Below, piece by piece: positions 18,801 through 25,278 of a stretch of 64,000 nt of DNA. Within the stretch, counting starts at the first letter, position 1. Every line of letters starts with the position of its first letter. The stretch lies in the NCBI GenBank assembly GCA_964384215.1, contig CAYLLB010000015.1:1-64000 (forward strand), written 5' to 3'. A program made the translations under genes and the position numbers. The DNA is from JAJFUV01 sp964384215. GTDB taxonomy: Bacteria > Acidobacteriota > Terriglobia > Bryobacterales > Bryobacteraceae. The notes under the pieces were generated by a model, which had not been told where the DNA came from, searched no databases, and was given only the letters and a program-made list of their open reading frames with translations.

Positions 18801-19055
18801 GACACCATGCTGTATCGCACCTACACGTTTTCACCCGAAGAGCCGCTCGCATGTCCGATCCGCGCCTATGGAGGGACGTCGGACCCGGCGGTCGATGAGA
18901 AGCACCTTGCGGGGTGGGCTCAACTGACGACCGGCACTTTCGCAATGCGGATGTTTCCTGGCGGGCATTTCTACTTGCGGTCGCAGCGGAAAGCGTTGCT
19001 CGACGCCGTCAACCTTGATCTGGAAGAGATTCTGAATATGAGGGAGGACGCATAG
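15807..19055 (+). CDS. Tandem GT4-like glycosyltransferases fused to a type II thioesterase
   Basis: 1082 residues in one frame. Residues 1-385 and ~393-780 are two GT-B glycosyltransferase copies related to each other. Both have an early glycine-rich opening (PPRGGATRS / PAHGGGDKS), NPCAVKG, an E-x7-E catalytic pair (Glu279/Glu287 and Glu674/Glu682), VVASDSGG or VVASDTGG and a shared IP(V)xPIERY end. Residues ~795-830 are a linker with LSPERRRLLALRLKK, as found between NRPS domains. Residues ~845-1075 are an NRPS-type thioesterase: FPHAGAGAAAY, GHSMGAG with Ser921, Asp1026 and His1054. The gene is coupled to the FkbH-carrier gene by TGATG and followed with no gap by kdsD. The most likely role is to release or transfer a carrier-bound (glyceryl?) group and to build a glycan. 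The donor sugars are unknown. Confidence 0.85.
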   Translation: MRILLAANASYVPPRGGATRSNLVWLQTLAAHGHECRVVAALMTRDAAGRERQLQDEDIQVEWLHSEPGYEIVRHDALVIHSVAEPAPRNEVLRAQIRQFQPDWVLVSSEDVGQRLLGEASRDAPGRIVYLAHTPQFFPFGPESWSPNPEGAELIRRAAGVVVIGRHMAGYVERHLGRVAQVVHPPIYGQGPWPNMARFDEGLVTFMNPCAVKGMPLFTEIARRMPECRFGVLPGWGTTAADREALGAQPNVTVLANRRNIEDILRVTRILLMPSLWYEGFGLIVMEAMLRGIPVVASDSGGLVEAKRGTGFVIPVRPIERYEPVYDERNLPRAVVARQNVEPWLEALRTLTQDRSAYEKESGRAREAALRFAGSVDERALEKWLTVLPAGRRLRILLAHNSLYYPAHGGGDKSNRLLIEALAARGHTCRVIARLGSFGEREHAAYVADLGHRKVEILSTSGGVVVFRLNGVEAHVLTNQQKLRAYFAEQVAAFSPDIIISSTDDPAQLMLEVALEHAGSRVVYLARATLALPFGPDCAFPSAANTEALRRADGFVGVSQYVADYASQHGGIDAVHVPISLMDPGPQPPALGRPENEFVTMVNPCAVKGIDIFLALADRMPDVRFAAVPTWGTSAADLKALEARANITILPPVDNIDELLARTRVLLVPSVWAEARSRIVVEAMLRGVPVVASDTGGISEAKMGVPYLIPVKPIERYRSEMDEQMVPVAEVPPQDIAPWEQALRRLLGGRPHYEEISQASRKAALRYVEEELTVEPFERYLYQVLDRPRRSEAPEQPQAQAGAPHGVLERLSPERRRLLALRLKKAALAKTPANPWFPALDLRPGASIRLFAFPHAGAGAAAYLGWNEHLAKLFSACPVRLPGRESRSQEPAFRQMGPLIEALGRAVQPGTDRPFVFFGHSMGAGIAFELARWLRRHRLPLPLALLVSGAWAPQLRVPRPAELDEAQILEEIRRREGIPPDVLADPDLMRVILPPLKADTMLYRTYTFSPEEPLACPIRAYGGTSDPAVDEKHLAGWAQLTTGTFAMRMFPGGHFYLRSQRKALLDAVNLDLEEILNMREDA

Positions 19056-20042
19056 ATGGGCCGGGATCGAGTTGCGTGGCTAAACGCAGCCAGGGCAGCC
19101 ATGGACGTCGAAGCCGCCGCCATCTCGCTCGCTGCGGAACAACTCGACGAAAACCTGTGCCAGGTCGTGCAAATGATCCTGGAACACCAGGGCAAAGTGG
19201 TAGTGAGCGGCGTCGGCAAATCCGGACATGTGGCCCGGAAGCTCACTGCCACGTTGTGCAGCACCGGCATTCCCGCCGTGTTCCTGCACGCCGCCGAAGC
19301 TGCTCACGGCGATCTGGGCGTTCTTTCGCCGGGTGACCCCTGCATCCTGATTTCGAAGAGCGGCGCCACGGCCGAACTCATACGTCTGTTGCCAACCTTG
19401 CGTAGTGTCCAGTCTCCCCTCATCGGCATCATCGGCAATCGGAACTCTCCGCTGGCCAAAGAAGTGGACGTTCTGCTGGATGCTTCGGTGAACGGTGAGG
19501 CCAGCCCCGGCAACCCGGTGCCGACCGCAAGCTGCGTCGTGGCGATGGCCCTGGGTGATGCTTTGGCGGTGGCCTTAATGCACGCGCGGCACTTCACGGC
19601 CGACGATTTCGGCCGGAATCACCCCGCGGGGCAATTGGGGCGCAACCTGCGGCTGCAGGTGAAGACCGCCATGCACGGGGGAGAGGAAGTTGCCTGGGCG
19701 AAGCGGGACGATTCGATTAGGGCGGTGGTGATCGCCATGACGCGCTGTCCGGTGGGCGCCGCGTGCGTGATCGCGGAAGACGGCCGTTTGGAAGGCTTGA
19801 TCACGGACGGCGACTTGCGCCGCGCGCTGGAAACCCATGACGACATCCGAAGCTTGTGCGCTGCCGACATCATGACAGTCCGGCCGGTCACGATCAATCC
19901 CGAGGCCCGGCTCCAGAACGCCTTGGAACTGATGGAGAACCGGCCCCGGCAGATCTCCGTGCTTCCCGTGGTCGAAGCGGAAAACGGGCGCTGTCTCGGT
20001 TTGCTTCGCCTGCACGACATCTACCAGGTGAGCCATGTCTGA
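19056..20042 (+). CDS. kdsD: D-arabinose 5-phosphate isomerase (KdsD/KpsF/GutQ)
   Basis: 328 residues, the same length as E. coli KdsD. Converts ribulose 5-phosphate to arabinose 5-phosphate, the first step to Kdo. Residues ~30-200 are an SIS domain with SGVGKSGHVARK (Lys55), ISKSGATAE and the conserved His189 in NHPAGQLGR. Residues ~205-328 are two CBS domains. The ATG follows the upstream stop without a gap, with GGAGG ten bases before it. The kdsA start lies inside its last codons. The CBS pair may sense a sugar-nucleotide. The capsule-type paralog KpsF is the alternative name. Confidence 0.95.
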   Translation: MGRDRVAWLNAARAAMDVEAAAISLAAEQLDENLCQVVQMILEHQGKVVVSGVGKSGHVARKLTATLCSTGIPAVFLHAAEAAHGDLGVLSPGDPCILISKSGATAELIRLLPTLRSVQSPLIGIIGNRNSPLAKEVDVLLDASVNGEASPGNPVPTASCVVAMALGDALAVALMHARHFTADDFGRNHPAGQLGRNLRLQVKTAMHGGEEVAWAKRDDSIRAVVIAMTRCPVGAACVIAEDGRLEGLITDGDLRRALETHDDIRSLCAADIMTVRPVTINPEARLQNALELMENRPRQISVLPVVEAENGRCLGLLRLHDIYQVSHV

Positions 20043-20907
20043 TTCCAGCCTGAGTTCTTCGCCCACGCCCATCGAACTGGTGGACGGGTTGGGCCGCACT
20101 ATTGTGTTCGGAAGCGGCGGTCTGCTTCCTCTGATTGCAGGCCCTTGTGTGATCGAAAGCGAAGAACACATTCACTGGTTGGCTCGGCGGATCTCTTCCA
20201 TTGCCGGGCCGTTCGTCTTCAAGGCGTCCTTCGATAAAGCAAATCGCAGCAGCCTATCCGCATACCGAGGGCCGGGCATCAAAGAGGGGCTGCGGATACT
20301 GGCCGGATTGAAGGCCGCCGGCTATCCAATACTCACCGATATCCACGAGCCTGCGCAGGCAGCCCAGGCCGCCGAGGTGGCCGATATCCTCCAGATCCCC
20401 GCGTTTCTGTGCCGGCAGACCGATCTTCTCGTGGAGGCCGGGAGAACGGGACGCATCGTCAATCTGAAGAAGGGCCAGTTTGTTGCGCCGCACGATTTCC
20501 GGCTGGCCGCGGAAAAAGTCGCCTCGACGGGAAACGCGAAGATCCTGCTCACCGAGCGTGGCGCGTGTTTCGGTTACAACAACTTGGTGGTGGACATGCG
20601 CGGGCTGGTGATCATGCGCGGTTTCGGCTTTCCGGTCGTCTTCGATGCCACGCACAGCGTGCAATTGCCGGGAGCCGCTGGCGCATCCTCGGGCGGTCAG
20701 ACGCAATTCATCGAGCCGCTGGCACGCGCGGCGGCCGCGGTGGGGATTGACGGCTTGTTCGTCGAGGTGCACGAAGAACCCCAGAAGGCGCTCTCCGACG
20801 GCGCCAATGCGCTTCGCCTGGACTTGCTGGAAGGTTTCCTCAACAAAGTCCGGCGGATCGATGGTCTCGTGAAGAGCCTGGACGAGATCCCACGCGAACA
20901 GGCGTAG
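20035..20907 (+). CDS. kdsA: 3-deoxy-D-manno-octulosonate 8-phosphate synthase
   Basis: 290 residues. Condenses phosphoenolpyruvate with arabinose 5-phosphate to Kdo 8-phosphate. Family motifs: LIAGPCVIES, KASFDKANRSS, LTDIHEP, FLCRQTDLL, LKKGQFVAP, LTERGACFGY, DATHSVQLPG, VEVHEEP. Cys38 in AGPC is the metal ligand of the metal-dependent class (Aquifex type), where E. coli KdsA has Asn. The gene overlaps kdsD by eight bases, so the product of one enzyme feeds the next. The end of the gene is repeated after the assembly gap. kdsB, kdsC and waaA are not in the window. Confidence 0.97.
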   Translation: MSDSSLSSSPTPIELVDGLGRTIVFGSGGLLPLIAGPCVIESEEHIHWLARRISSIAGPFVFKASFDKANRSSLSAYRGPGIKEGLRILAGLKAAGYPILTDIHEPAQAAQAAEVADILQIPAFLCRQTDLLVEAGRTGRIVNLKKGQFVAPHDFRLAAEKVASTGNAKILLTERGACFGYNNLVVDMRGLVIMRGFGFPVVFDATHSVQLPGAAGASSGGQTQFIEPLARAAAAVGIDGLFVEVHEEPQKALSDGANALRLDLLEGFLNKVRRIDGLVKSLDEIPREQA

Positions 20908-20911
20908 ACCT
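20857..20911 (+). repeat. 55-base direct repeat, copy 1 (end of kdsA)
   Basis: The last 51 bases of kdsA plus four bases are identical to 21012-21066 beyond the N run. Both copies touch the gap exactly. This is the pattern left when two contigs sharing a k-mer-sized overlap are scaffolded without being merged. Confidence 0.95.
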
Positions 20912-21011
20912 NNNNNNNNNNNNNNNNNNNNNNNNNNNNNNNNNNNNNNNNNNNNNNNNNNNNNNNNNNNNNNNNNNNNNNNNNNNNNNNNNNNNNNNNN
21001 NNNNNNNNNNN
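20912..21011. other. Scaffold gap of 100 N
   Basis: Exactly 100 undetermined bases, the usual placeholder for a gap of unknown size. The identical 55-base flanks indicate that the true distance is probably minus 55, meaning nothing is missing. Confidence 0.97.
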
Positions 21012-21066
21012 ATCGATGGTCTCGTGAAGAGCCTGGACGAGATCCCACGCGAACAGGCGTAGACCT
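21012..21066 (+). repeat. 55-base direct repeat, copy 2 (after the gap)
   Basis: Identical to 20857-20911 and includes the kdsA stop codon. It is not a separate gene fragment in any biological sense. The ~220 bases that follow, up to 21287, hold no gene I can support. Confidence 0.95.
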
Positions 21067-21287
21067 TTGAAAGAAACCTGAAGTCGCAATCTGCAAGCCG
21101 TTGATCGGGTAGACGGCAAACTTGGGGCGCAGACCCAGTAAGGCCTGCGCGATCAACTTCCTGTCCACGGTGAAGGCGCGCGCCATCAAGCGCGAAAAGA
21201 CCTCGCCAAAAGTAATCCGCACGTGGCCATGTAACTGGCGGCCAGCACCGCCAGGCGGAACACCTTTCTGTCCCCGGTTTAATCAAG

Positions 21288-21719
21288 CTACTCGCCTTCG
21301 TGGTGGTCCAGGAACTCTCGATCAATGAGCTTGCGGCCGCGGAAACCTTGTTCCATGTCATGCCAGTAGCCGATGCCCCGTTCACCCAGCTTCCAGCAGA
21401 GGTACACTTCTTTGCCTTTGAACAGCGCGGGGAAATCGACCAGTCCGGCGTCGAGATCCTTGACGATACATCCGTGGGACTGAATGGATTCGAGCGCTTC
21501 CTTGATGTGCGTGGAGCTGGAGTCGCGACGGTGCTTCAGCGCGGCAAGGCGCCGCAAGTCGATGCGCACGCCACCCAACTGCACCACGCGCCGGGCGATG
21601 TCCTGAATCTCCTCCGCGGCTTGCTTGTAAACCTCACGCAGCGCCTTGATTCGATTCATGTGCTCCATGATCTCGGGCAAAAGACGTTGCGCCTGATCGA
21701 CTGTGAAGTATCGAGGCAT
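21288..21719 (-). CDS. DUF2203 family protein
   Basis: 143 residues, the normal length for this uncharacterised family. It begins PRYFTVDQAQRLLPEI, followed by a long charged helix (~12-50). The conserved end is KDLDAGLVDFPAL, VYLCWKLGE and GYWHDMEQGF. No catalytic residues are known and no signal peptide is present, so it is probably cytoplasmic. It lies 43 bases downstream of ispG on the same strand and may be co-transcribed with it. The function remains unknown. Confidence 0.93.
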   Translation of the reverse strand: MPRYFTVDQAQRLLPEIMEHMNRIKALREVYKQAAEEIQDIARRVVQLGGVRIDLRRLAALKHRRDSSSTHIKEALESIQSHGCIVKDLDAGLVDFPALFKGKEVYLCWKLGERGIGYWHDMEQGFRGRKLIDREFLDHHEGE

Positions 21720-21762
21720 TGCCGGACGTTACCGTTTAGATGCGGGCGGCCGCGCGGTCGAT

Positions 21763-22986
21763 CTAACTATGTCGGGCGTAACGGTGGGCGACGTATTCTT
21801 GCAGGATCCCGATGAACTCGGTCACGATGGCGTCACCGCGCAAGGTCGTCATCAACCGGCCGTCCACGTAAACCGGGGCAGCGGGTTCCTCGAAGGTGCC
21901 TGGCAGAGAGATGCCGATGTTGGCATGCTTCGACTCGCCCGGGCCGTTCACCACACAGCCCATCACAGCCACGCGCAATTGTTCAACGCCTGGATACCGG
22001 GAGCGCCACACGGGCATTTGTTCGCGTAGATAATTCTGAATGCGCTCGGCCATCTCCTGGAAGAACGTACTGGTGGTGCGGCCGCAACCGGGGCAAGAAG
22101 TCACGTCGGGCGAGAAGGTGCGGAGCCCGAGCGCTTGAAGAAGGTGCTGGCTGCCGACAACTTCCTCGGTGCGGGCGCCGCCCGGGGGCGGCGTGAGGGA
22201 AGCTCGAATGGTGTCGCCGATTCCTTCCTGCAGCAGGATGGCAAGCGCCGCGGTGGTTCCAACGATGGCCTTGGACCCAAGCCCCGCTTCGGTGAGCCCC
22301 AGGTGCAGCGGGTAGTCGCAGCGGGCGGCCATGCTGCGGTAGACCGAAATCAGATCCTGGACACCGCTGACCTTTGCGCTCAAAACGATGCGGTCGTGCG
22401 GAAGTCCGTAACGCTCCGCTGATTCGGCCGACTCGATGGCGCTGGCGACCATGGCCTCCATAAAGACCTCGTTGGGCGGCTTAGGCTGTGCGCTCGCTTG
22501 GTTCGCGTCCATCATGCGCGCCAGAAGCGTATGATCCAGTGAGCCCCAATTCACGCCGATGCGCACGGGCTTCGCGTTCTCGACGGCCACCTCGATCATG
22601 GTGCGGAAGTTGCCGTCGTGCTTGCGGCCGATGTCGACGTTACCGGGGTTGATGCGGTACTTGGCCAGAGCGCGAGCACATTCCGGATACTTCTTCAGAA
22701 GCAAGTGACCGTTGTAGTGGAAGTCCCCGATGATGGGCACGCGGACGCCGGACTTCTCGAGCGCTTCAGCGATGCGCGGAACCGCTTGGGCGGCGTGGTC
22801 GGTGTTGACAGTAACGCGCACCAACTCTGAACCGGCATGCGCCAGCGCCATGGTTTGATTCACGGTTGCGGTCACGTCGGCCGTGTCCGTGTTGGTCATG
22901 GACTGCACGGCGATGGGGTGATTCCCGCCGATTTTGATGCCGCCTACATCTACTACAACCGCCGCGCGGCGGCTACGAGTCGCCAT
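21763..22986 (-). CDS. ispG: (E)-4-hydroxy-3-methylbut-2-enyl-diphosphate synthase
   Basis: 407 residues. A [4Fe-4S] enzyme of the MEP isoprenoid pathway, it converts MEcPP to HMBPP. The N-terminal TIM barrel has IKIGGNHPIAVQSMTNTDT and GDFHYNGHLLL. The C-terminal iron-sulfur domain has SCPGCGRTT (two Cys) and VMGCVVNGPGE (third Cys; NGPGE is the family tag). The ATG at 22986 has AGGAGG five bases before it. It is divergent from the DUF721 gene. Together with the GGR-like gene at 39029 it points to isoprenoid-derived lipids or quinones. Confidence 0.97.
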   Translation of the reverse strand: MATRSRRAAVVVDVGGIKIGGNHPIAVQSMTNTDTADVTATVNQTMALAHAGSELVRVTVNTDHAAQAVPRIAEALEKSGVRVPIIGDFHYNGHLLLKKYPECARALAKYRINPGNVDIGRKHDGNFRTMIEVAVENAKPVRIGVNWGSLDHTLLARMMDANQASAQPKPPNEVFMEAMVASAIESAESAERYGLPHDRIVLSAKVSGVQDLISVYRSMAARCDYPLHLGLTEAGLGSKAIVGTTAALAILLQEGIGDTIRASLTPPPGGARTEEVVGSQHLLQALGLRTFSPDVTSCPGCGRTTSTFFQEMAERIQNYLREQMPVWRSRYPGVEQLRVAVMGCVVNGPGESKHANIGISLPGTFEEPAAPVYVDGRLMTTLRGDAIVTEFIGILQEYVAHRYARHS

Positions 22987-23032
22987 CCTGCCTCCTCAAA
23001 CTTCCATTGTATCGTCGAGGGATGGCACCGCC

Positions 23033-23060
23033 GGGACAGCGCGGCGGCATTTGGTAGAAT
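23033..23060 (+). promoter_or_regulatory. Candidate promoter of the DUF721-gatCA operon
   Basis: GGGACA (23033-23038), a 16-base spacer and TAGAAT (23055-23060), about 11 bases before the likely transcription start and 18 before ATG 23078. The -35 is weak, so this is only suggestive. Confidence 0.35.
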
Positions 23061-23077
23061 AAACGGTTTCAGAGGAG

Positions 23078-23473
23078 ATGGAGCGCGCCGCGAAATTATT
23101 CGGGAAAATGAAGCTGCCGGCGGCGGTAGTATCGCGCGAGGAGTTGATGCGCGCGGCATGGCCTGGGGCGGTGGGCAAGAAGATTGCCGCGCACACGCGC
23201 GCCGCGGCGGTAGCAGGATCCCGGCTTATTGTCGACGTCGAAGATGCGGTGTGGCAGAAACAGTTGTACACGCTGAGCGGCCAGATCCTCACCCGATTGA
23301 ATGCCGCGCTGGACGGGATCACCGTGACGGAACTGAGCTTCCGGTTGGCGGTGCCGCGCCGTCTCCCACAGGTTGAGCATCATGCCGCGGCCAGCCAGGA
23401 CGAGGCCGAAGGCATCACCGATCCCGTGCTGCGGCGGTTGTACCGCAGTTCCCGTAAGAAGGCATTAGCGTGA
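23078..23473 (+). CDS. DciA/DUF721 family protein
   Basis: 131 residues. Residues ~15-95 match the DUF721/DciA domain: AWPGAVGKKIAAHTRAAAV..SRLIVDVEDAVWQKQLYTL..QILTRLN. DciA proteins help load the DnaB replicative helicase in bacteria lacking DnaC. The ATG at 23078 has GAGGAG directly against it, which is too close, so ATG 23108 is an alternative. The stop overlaps the GTG of gatC (GTGA), which suggests coupled translation. The C-terminal ~35 residues are charged and unassigned. Confidence 0.8.
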   Translation: MERAAKLFGKMKLPAAVVSREELMRAAWPGAVGKKIAAHTRAAAVAGSRLIVDVEDAVWQKQLYTLSGQILTRLNAALDGITVTELSFRLAVPRRLPQVEHHAAASQDEAEGITDPVLRRLYRSSRKKALA

Positions 23474-23769
23474 AGATTTCCGAAAAAGAGGTCCGCTACG
23501 TGGCCGATCTGGCCAACCTGAAGCTCACCGATGAGGAAGTTCACCGGATGGCGGCCGACCTGGACGGCATCCTGACGCACATGGACAAACTGAACGAGCT
23601 TCCGACCGACGATGTGGAGCCCATGGCGCAAGTGCTTTACGAAGCCGACGAGACAGCGACGCTCGCCGACGACAAGCCGCGCCCGTCGCTCGACAACGCA
23701 ACGGCGATGGCCAACGCGCCGGAACACGGCGCCGGGTACTTCAAGGTTCCCCTAGTGATCGAAAGGTGA
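23470..23769 (+). CDS. gatC: Asp-tRNA(Asn)/Glu-tRNA(Gln) amidotransferase subunit C
   Basis: 99 residues from GTG 23470. GatC is the small subunit that wraps around GatA and holds it to GatB. Typical start KISEKEVRYVADLANLKLTDEEV and a central LDGILTHMDKLNELPTDDVEPM. The C-terminal belt ends GYFKVPLVIER. Overlaps both neighbours by four bases. gatB is not in the window, which is common because it often lies elsewhere. Confidence 0.96.
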   Translation: MKISEKEVRYVADLANLKLTDEEVHRMAADLDGILTHMDKLNELPTDDVEPMAQVLYEADETATLADDKPRPSLDNATAMANAPEHGAGYFKVPLVIER

Positions 23770-25217
23770 GCGCGCCGCGTATGGACATTCCCAGCCTATC
23801 CATCGACAGCGTCCGCGAAGGCCTGCGTACTCGGAATTTCAGCGCCGTGGAACTCGCTACCGCGGCCCTGGCCCACGCCGAAAAAGAGAATCCCGCGACC
23901 AACGCCTATCTCTCGTTCTGCCCGGAACGCGCGTTGGACGCGGCACGGCGCGTGGACGAGAAGATCGCCCGTGGCGAAGACCCGGGCCCCTTGGGCGGCG
24001 TGCCCGTGGCCGTGAAGGACGTCATCCTCACCAAGGGCGTGCGGACTACGTGCGGCTCGAAACTGCTGGCCAACTACATTCCGCCTTACGATGCAACCGC
24101 CGTTATCCGGCTGGAACAAGCCGGCGGCGTCATCATCGGCAAGACCAATTGCGACGAGTTCGCCATGGGCAGTTCGAATGAGAATTCCGCGTTCGGCCCG
24201 GTGCGGAACCCGGTAGATACGGATCGCGTGCCGGGCGGGTCGAGCGGAGGCTCGGCGGCCGTTGTGGCGCAAGGAACGGCGGTGGTATCGCTCGGCTCCG
24301 ATACGGGCGGCTCCATTCGCCAGCCGGCGTCCTTCTGTGGCGTGGTGGGCGTGACGCCGACCTACGGGCGCGTCTCGCGATACGGGCTCACGGCATTCGC
24401 CAGTTCGCTCGATCACATTGGACCGTTTGCGCGCAATGTGAAGGACTCCGCCCGGCTGCTCGCGGTCATCGCCGGACGCGACGAGATGGATTCCACCTCG
24501 GCTTTCGCGCCGGTGCCGGATTACGAGGCAGCCCTCGACGGGGACATCCGCGGGTTGCGCATCGGCCTGCCAAAGGAGTATTTCCAGGGTCTGGCGAGCG
24601 AGACGGGCGATCTGATCGCGCGCGGCGTCGACGTGCTGAAGAGCCTGGGCGCGGAAGTCCGCGAAATCAGCCTTCCGGCGACCGAATACGCGATCGCCTG
24701 TTACTACATCATCTGCACAGCGGAAGCCAGTTCCAACCTGGCCCGCTATGACGGAGTGCGGTACACCTCGCGCGCCGATTCGGCTGAGTCGCTCACCGAC
24801 ATGTACCGTTCCACCCGTGGCGAAGGGTTCGGCACGGAGTGCAAGCGGCGCATCATGCTGGGCACTTACGTGCTCAGCGCAGGCTATTACGACGCGTACT
24901 ACCTGAAGGCGCAGAAAGTGCGCGCGCTCATCGCCCGCGATTTCGAGAACGCCTTCGGACAGGTGGATGCTATCGTCGCACCGGTGTCACCCTTCCCGGC
25001 CTTCAAAATTGGGGAGAAGATCAACGATCCGCTGTCGATGTATCTTTCCGACATCTACACCATCACGGGCGATCTGGCCGGCATTCCTTGCATGAGCGTG
25101 CCGTGCGGCCGCACCGGGGCCGGCTTGCCCGTCGGCATGCAGATCCTTACGAAGCACTTCGCCGAGGCGACCATGTTCCGCGTGGCGCACGCGTTCGAGT
25201 CCGCGCGCGATTTCTGA
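23766..25217 (+). CDS. gatA: Asp-tRNA(Asn)/Glu-tRNA(Gln) amidotransferase subunit A
   Basis: 483 residues from GTG 23766, which overlaps gatC; ATG 23781 is also possible. Glutaminase subunit that releases ammonia to amidate misacylated tRNA. The amidase-signature triad is Lys84 (VAVKDVI), Ser159 (GGSSGGS) and Ser183 (DTGGSIRQPA), with the same spacing as Staphylococcus GatA (79/154/178). The C-terminal substrate region DAIVAPVSPFPAF is normal. Presence of GatCA implies that Gln- and/or Asn-tRNA is made by transamidation in this organism. Confidence 0.97.
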   Translation: MSAPRMDIPSLSIDSVREGLRTRNFSAVELATAALAHAEKENPATNAYLSFCPERALDAARRVDEKIARGEDPGPLGGVPVAVKDVILTKGVRTTCGSKLLANYIPPYDATAVIRLEQAGGVIIGKTNCDEFAMGSSNENSAFGPVRNPVDTDRVPGGSSGGSAAVVAQGTAVVSLGSDTGGSIRQPASFCGVVGVTPTYGRVSRYGLTAFASSLDHIGPFARNVKDSARLLAVIAGRDEMDSTSAFAPVPDYEAALDGDIRGLRIGLPKEYFQGLASETGDLIARGVDVLKSLGAEVREISLPATEYAIACYYIICTAEASSNLARYDGVRYTSRADSAESLTDMYRSTRGEGFGTECKRRIMLGTYVLSAGYYDAYYLKAQKVRALIARDFENAFGQVDAIVAPVSPFPAFKIGEKINDPLSMYLSDIYTITGDLAGIPCMSVPCGRTGAGLPVGMQILTKHFAEATMFRVAHAFESARDF

Positions 25218-25278
25218 GCCGCCGCTGGCACAGCCGGCATTGATATACTCGCTCAGGAATCACAGCGAGGAACTCCAC

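Noticed and set aside
15807..19055. Suspicion that the GT-GT-TE protein is a misassembled or frameshifted fusion
   Set aside because: The frame, composition and motifs run without a break, and both outer junctions are tight coupled starts and stops; kept as a genuine fusion pending read mapping.
20254..21222. Minus-strand frame running through the N gap
   Set aside because: Most of it is antisense to kdsA and it includes 34 unknown residues. Only its first ~50 residues lie outside kdsA, and these have no recognisable similarity.
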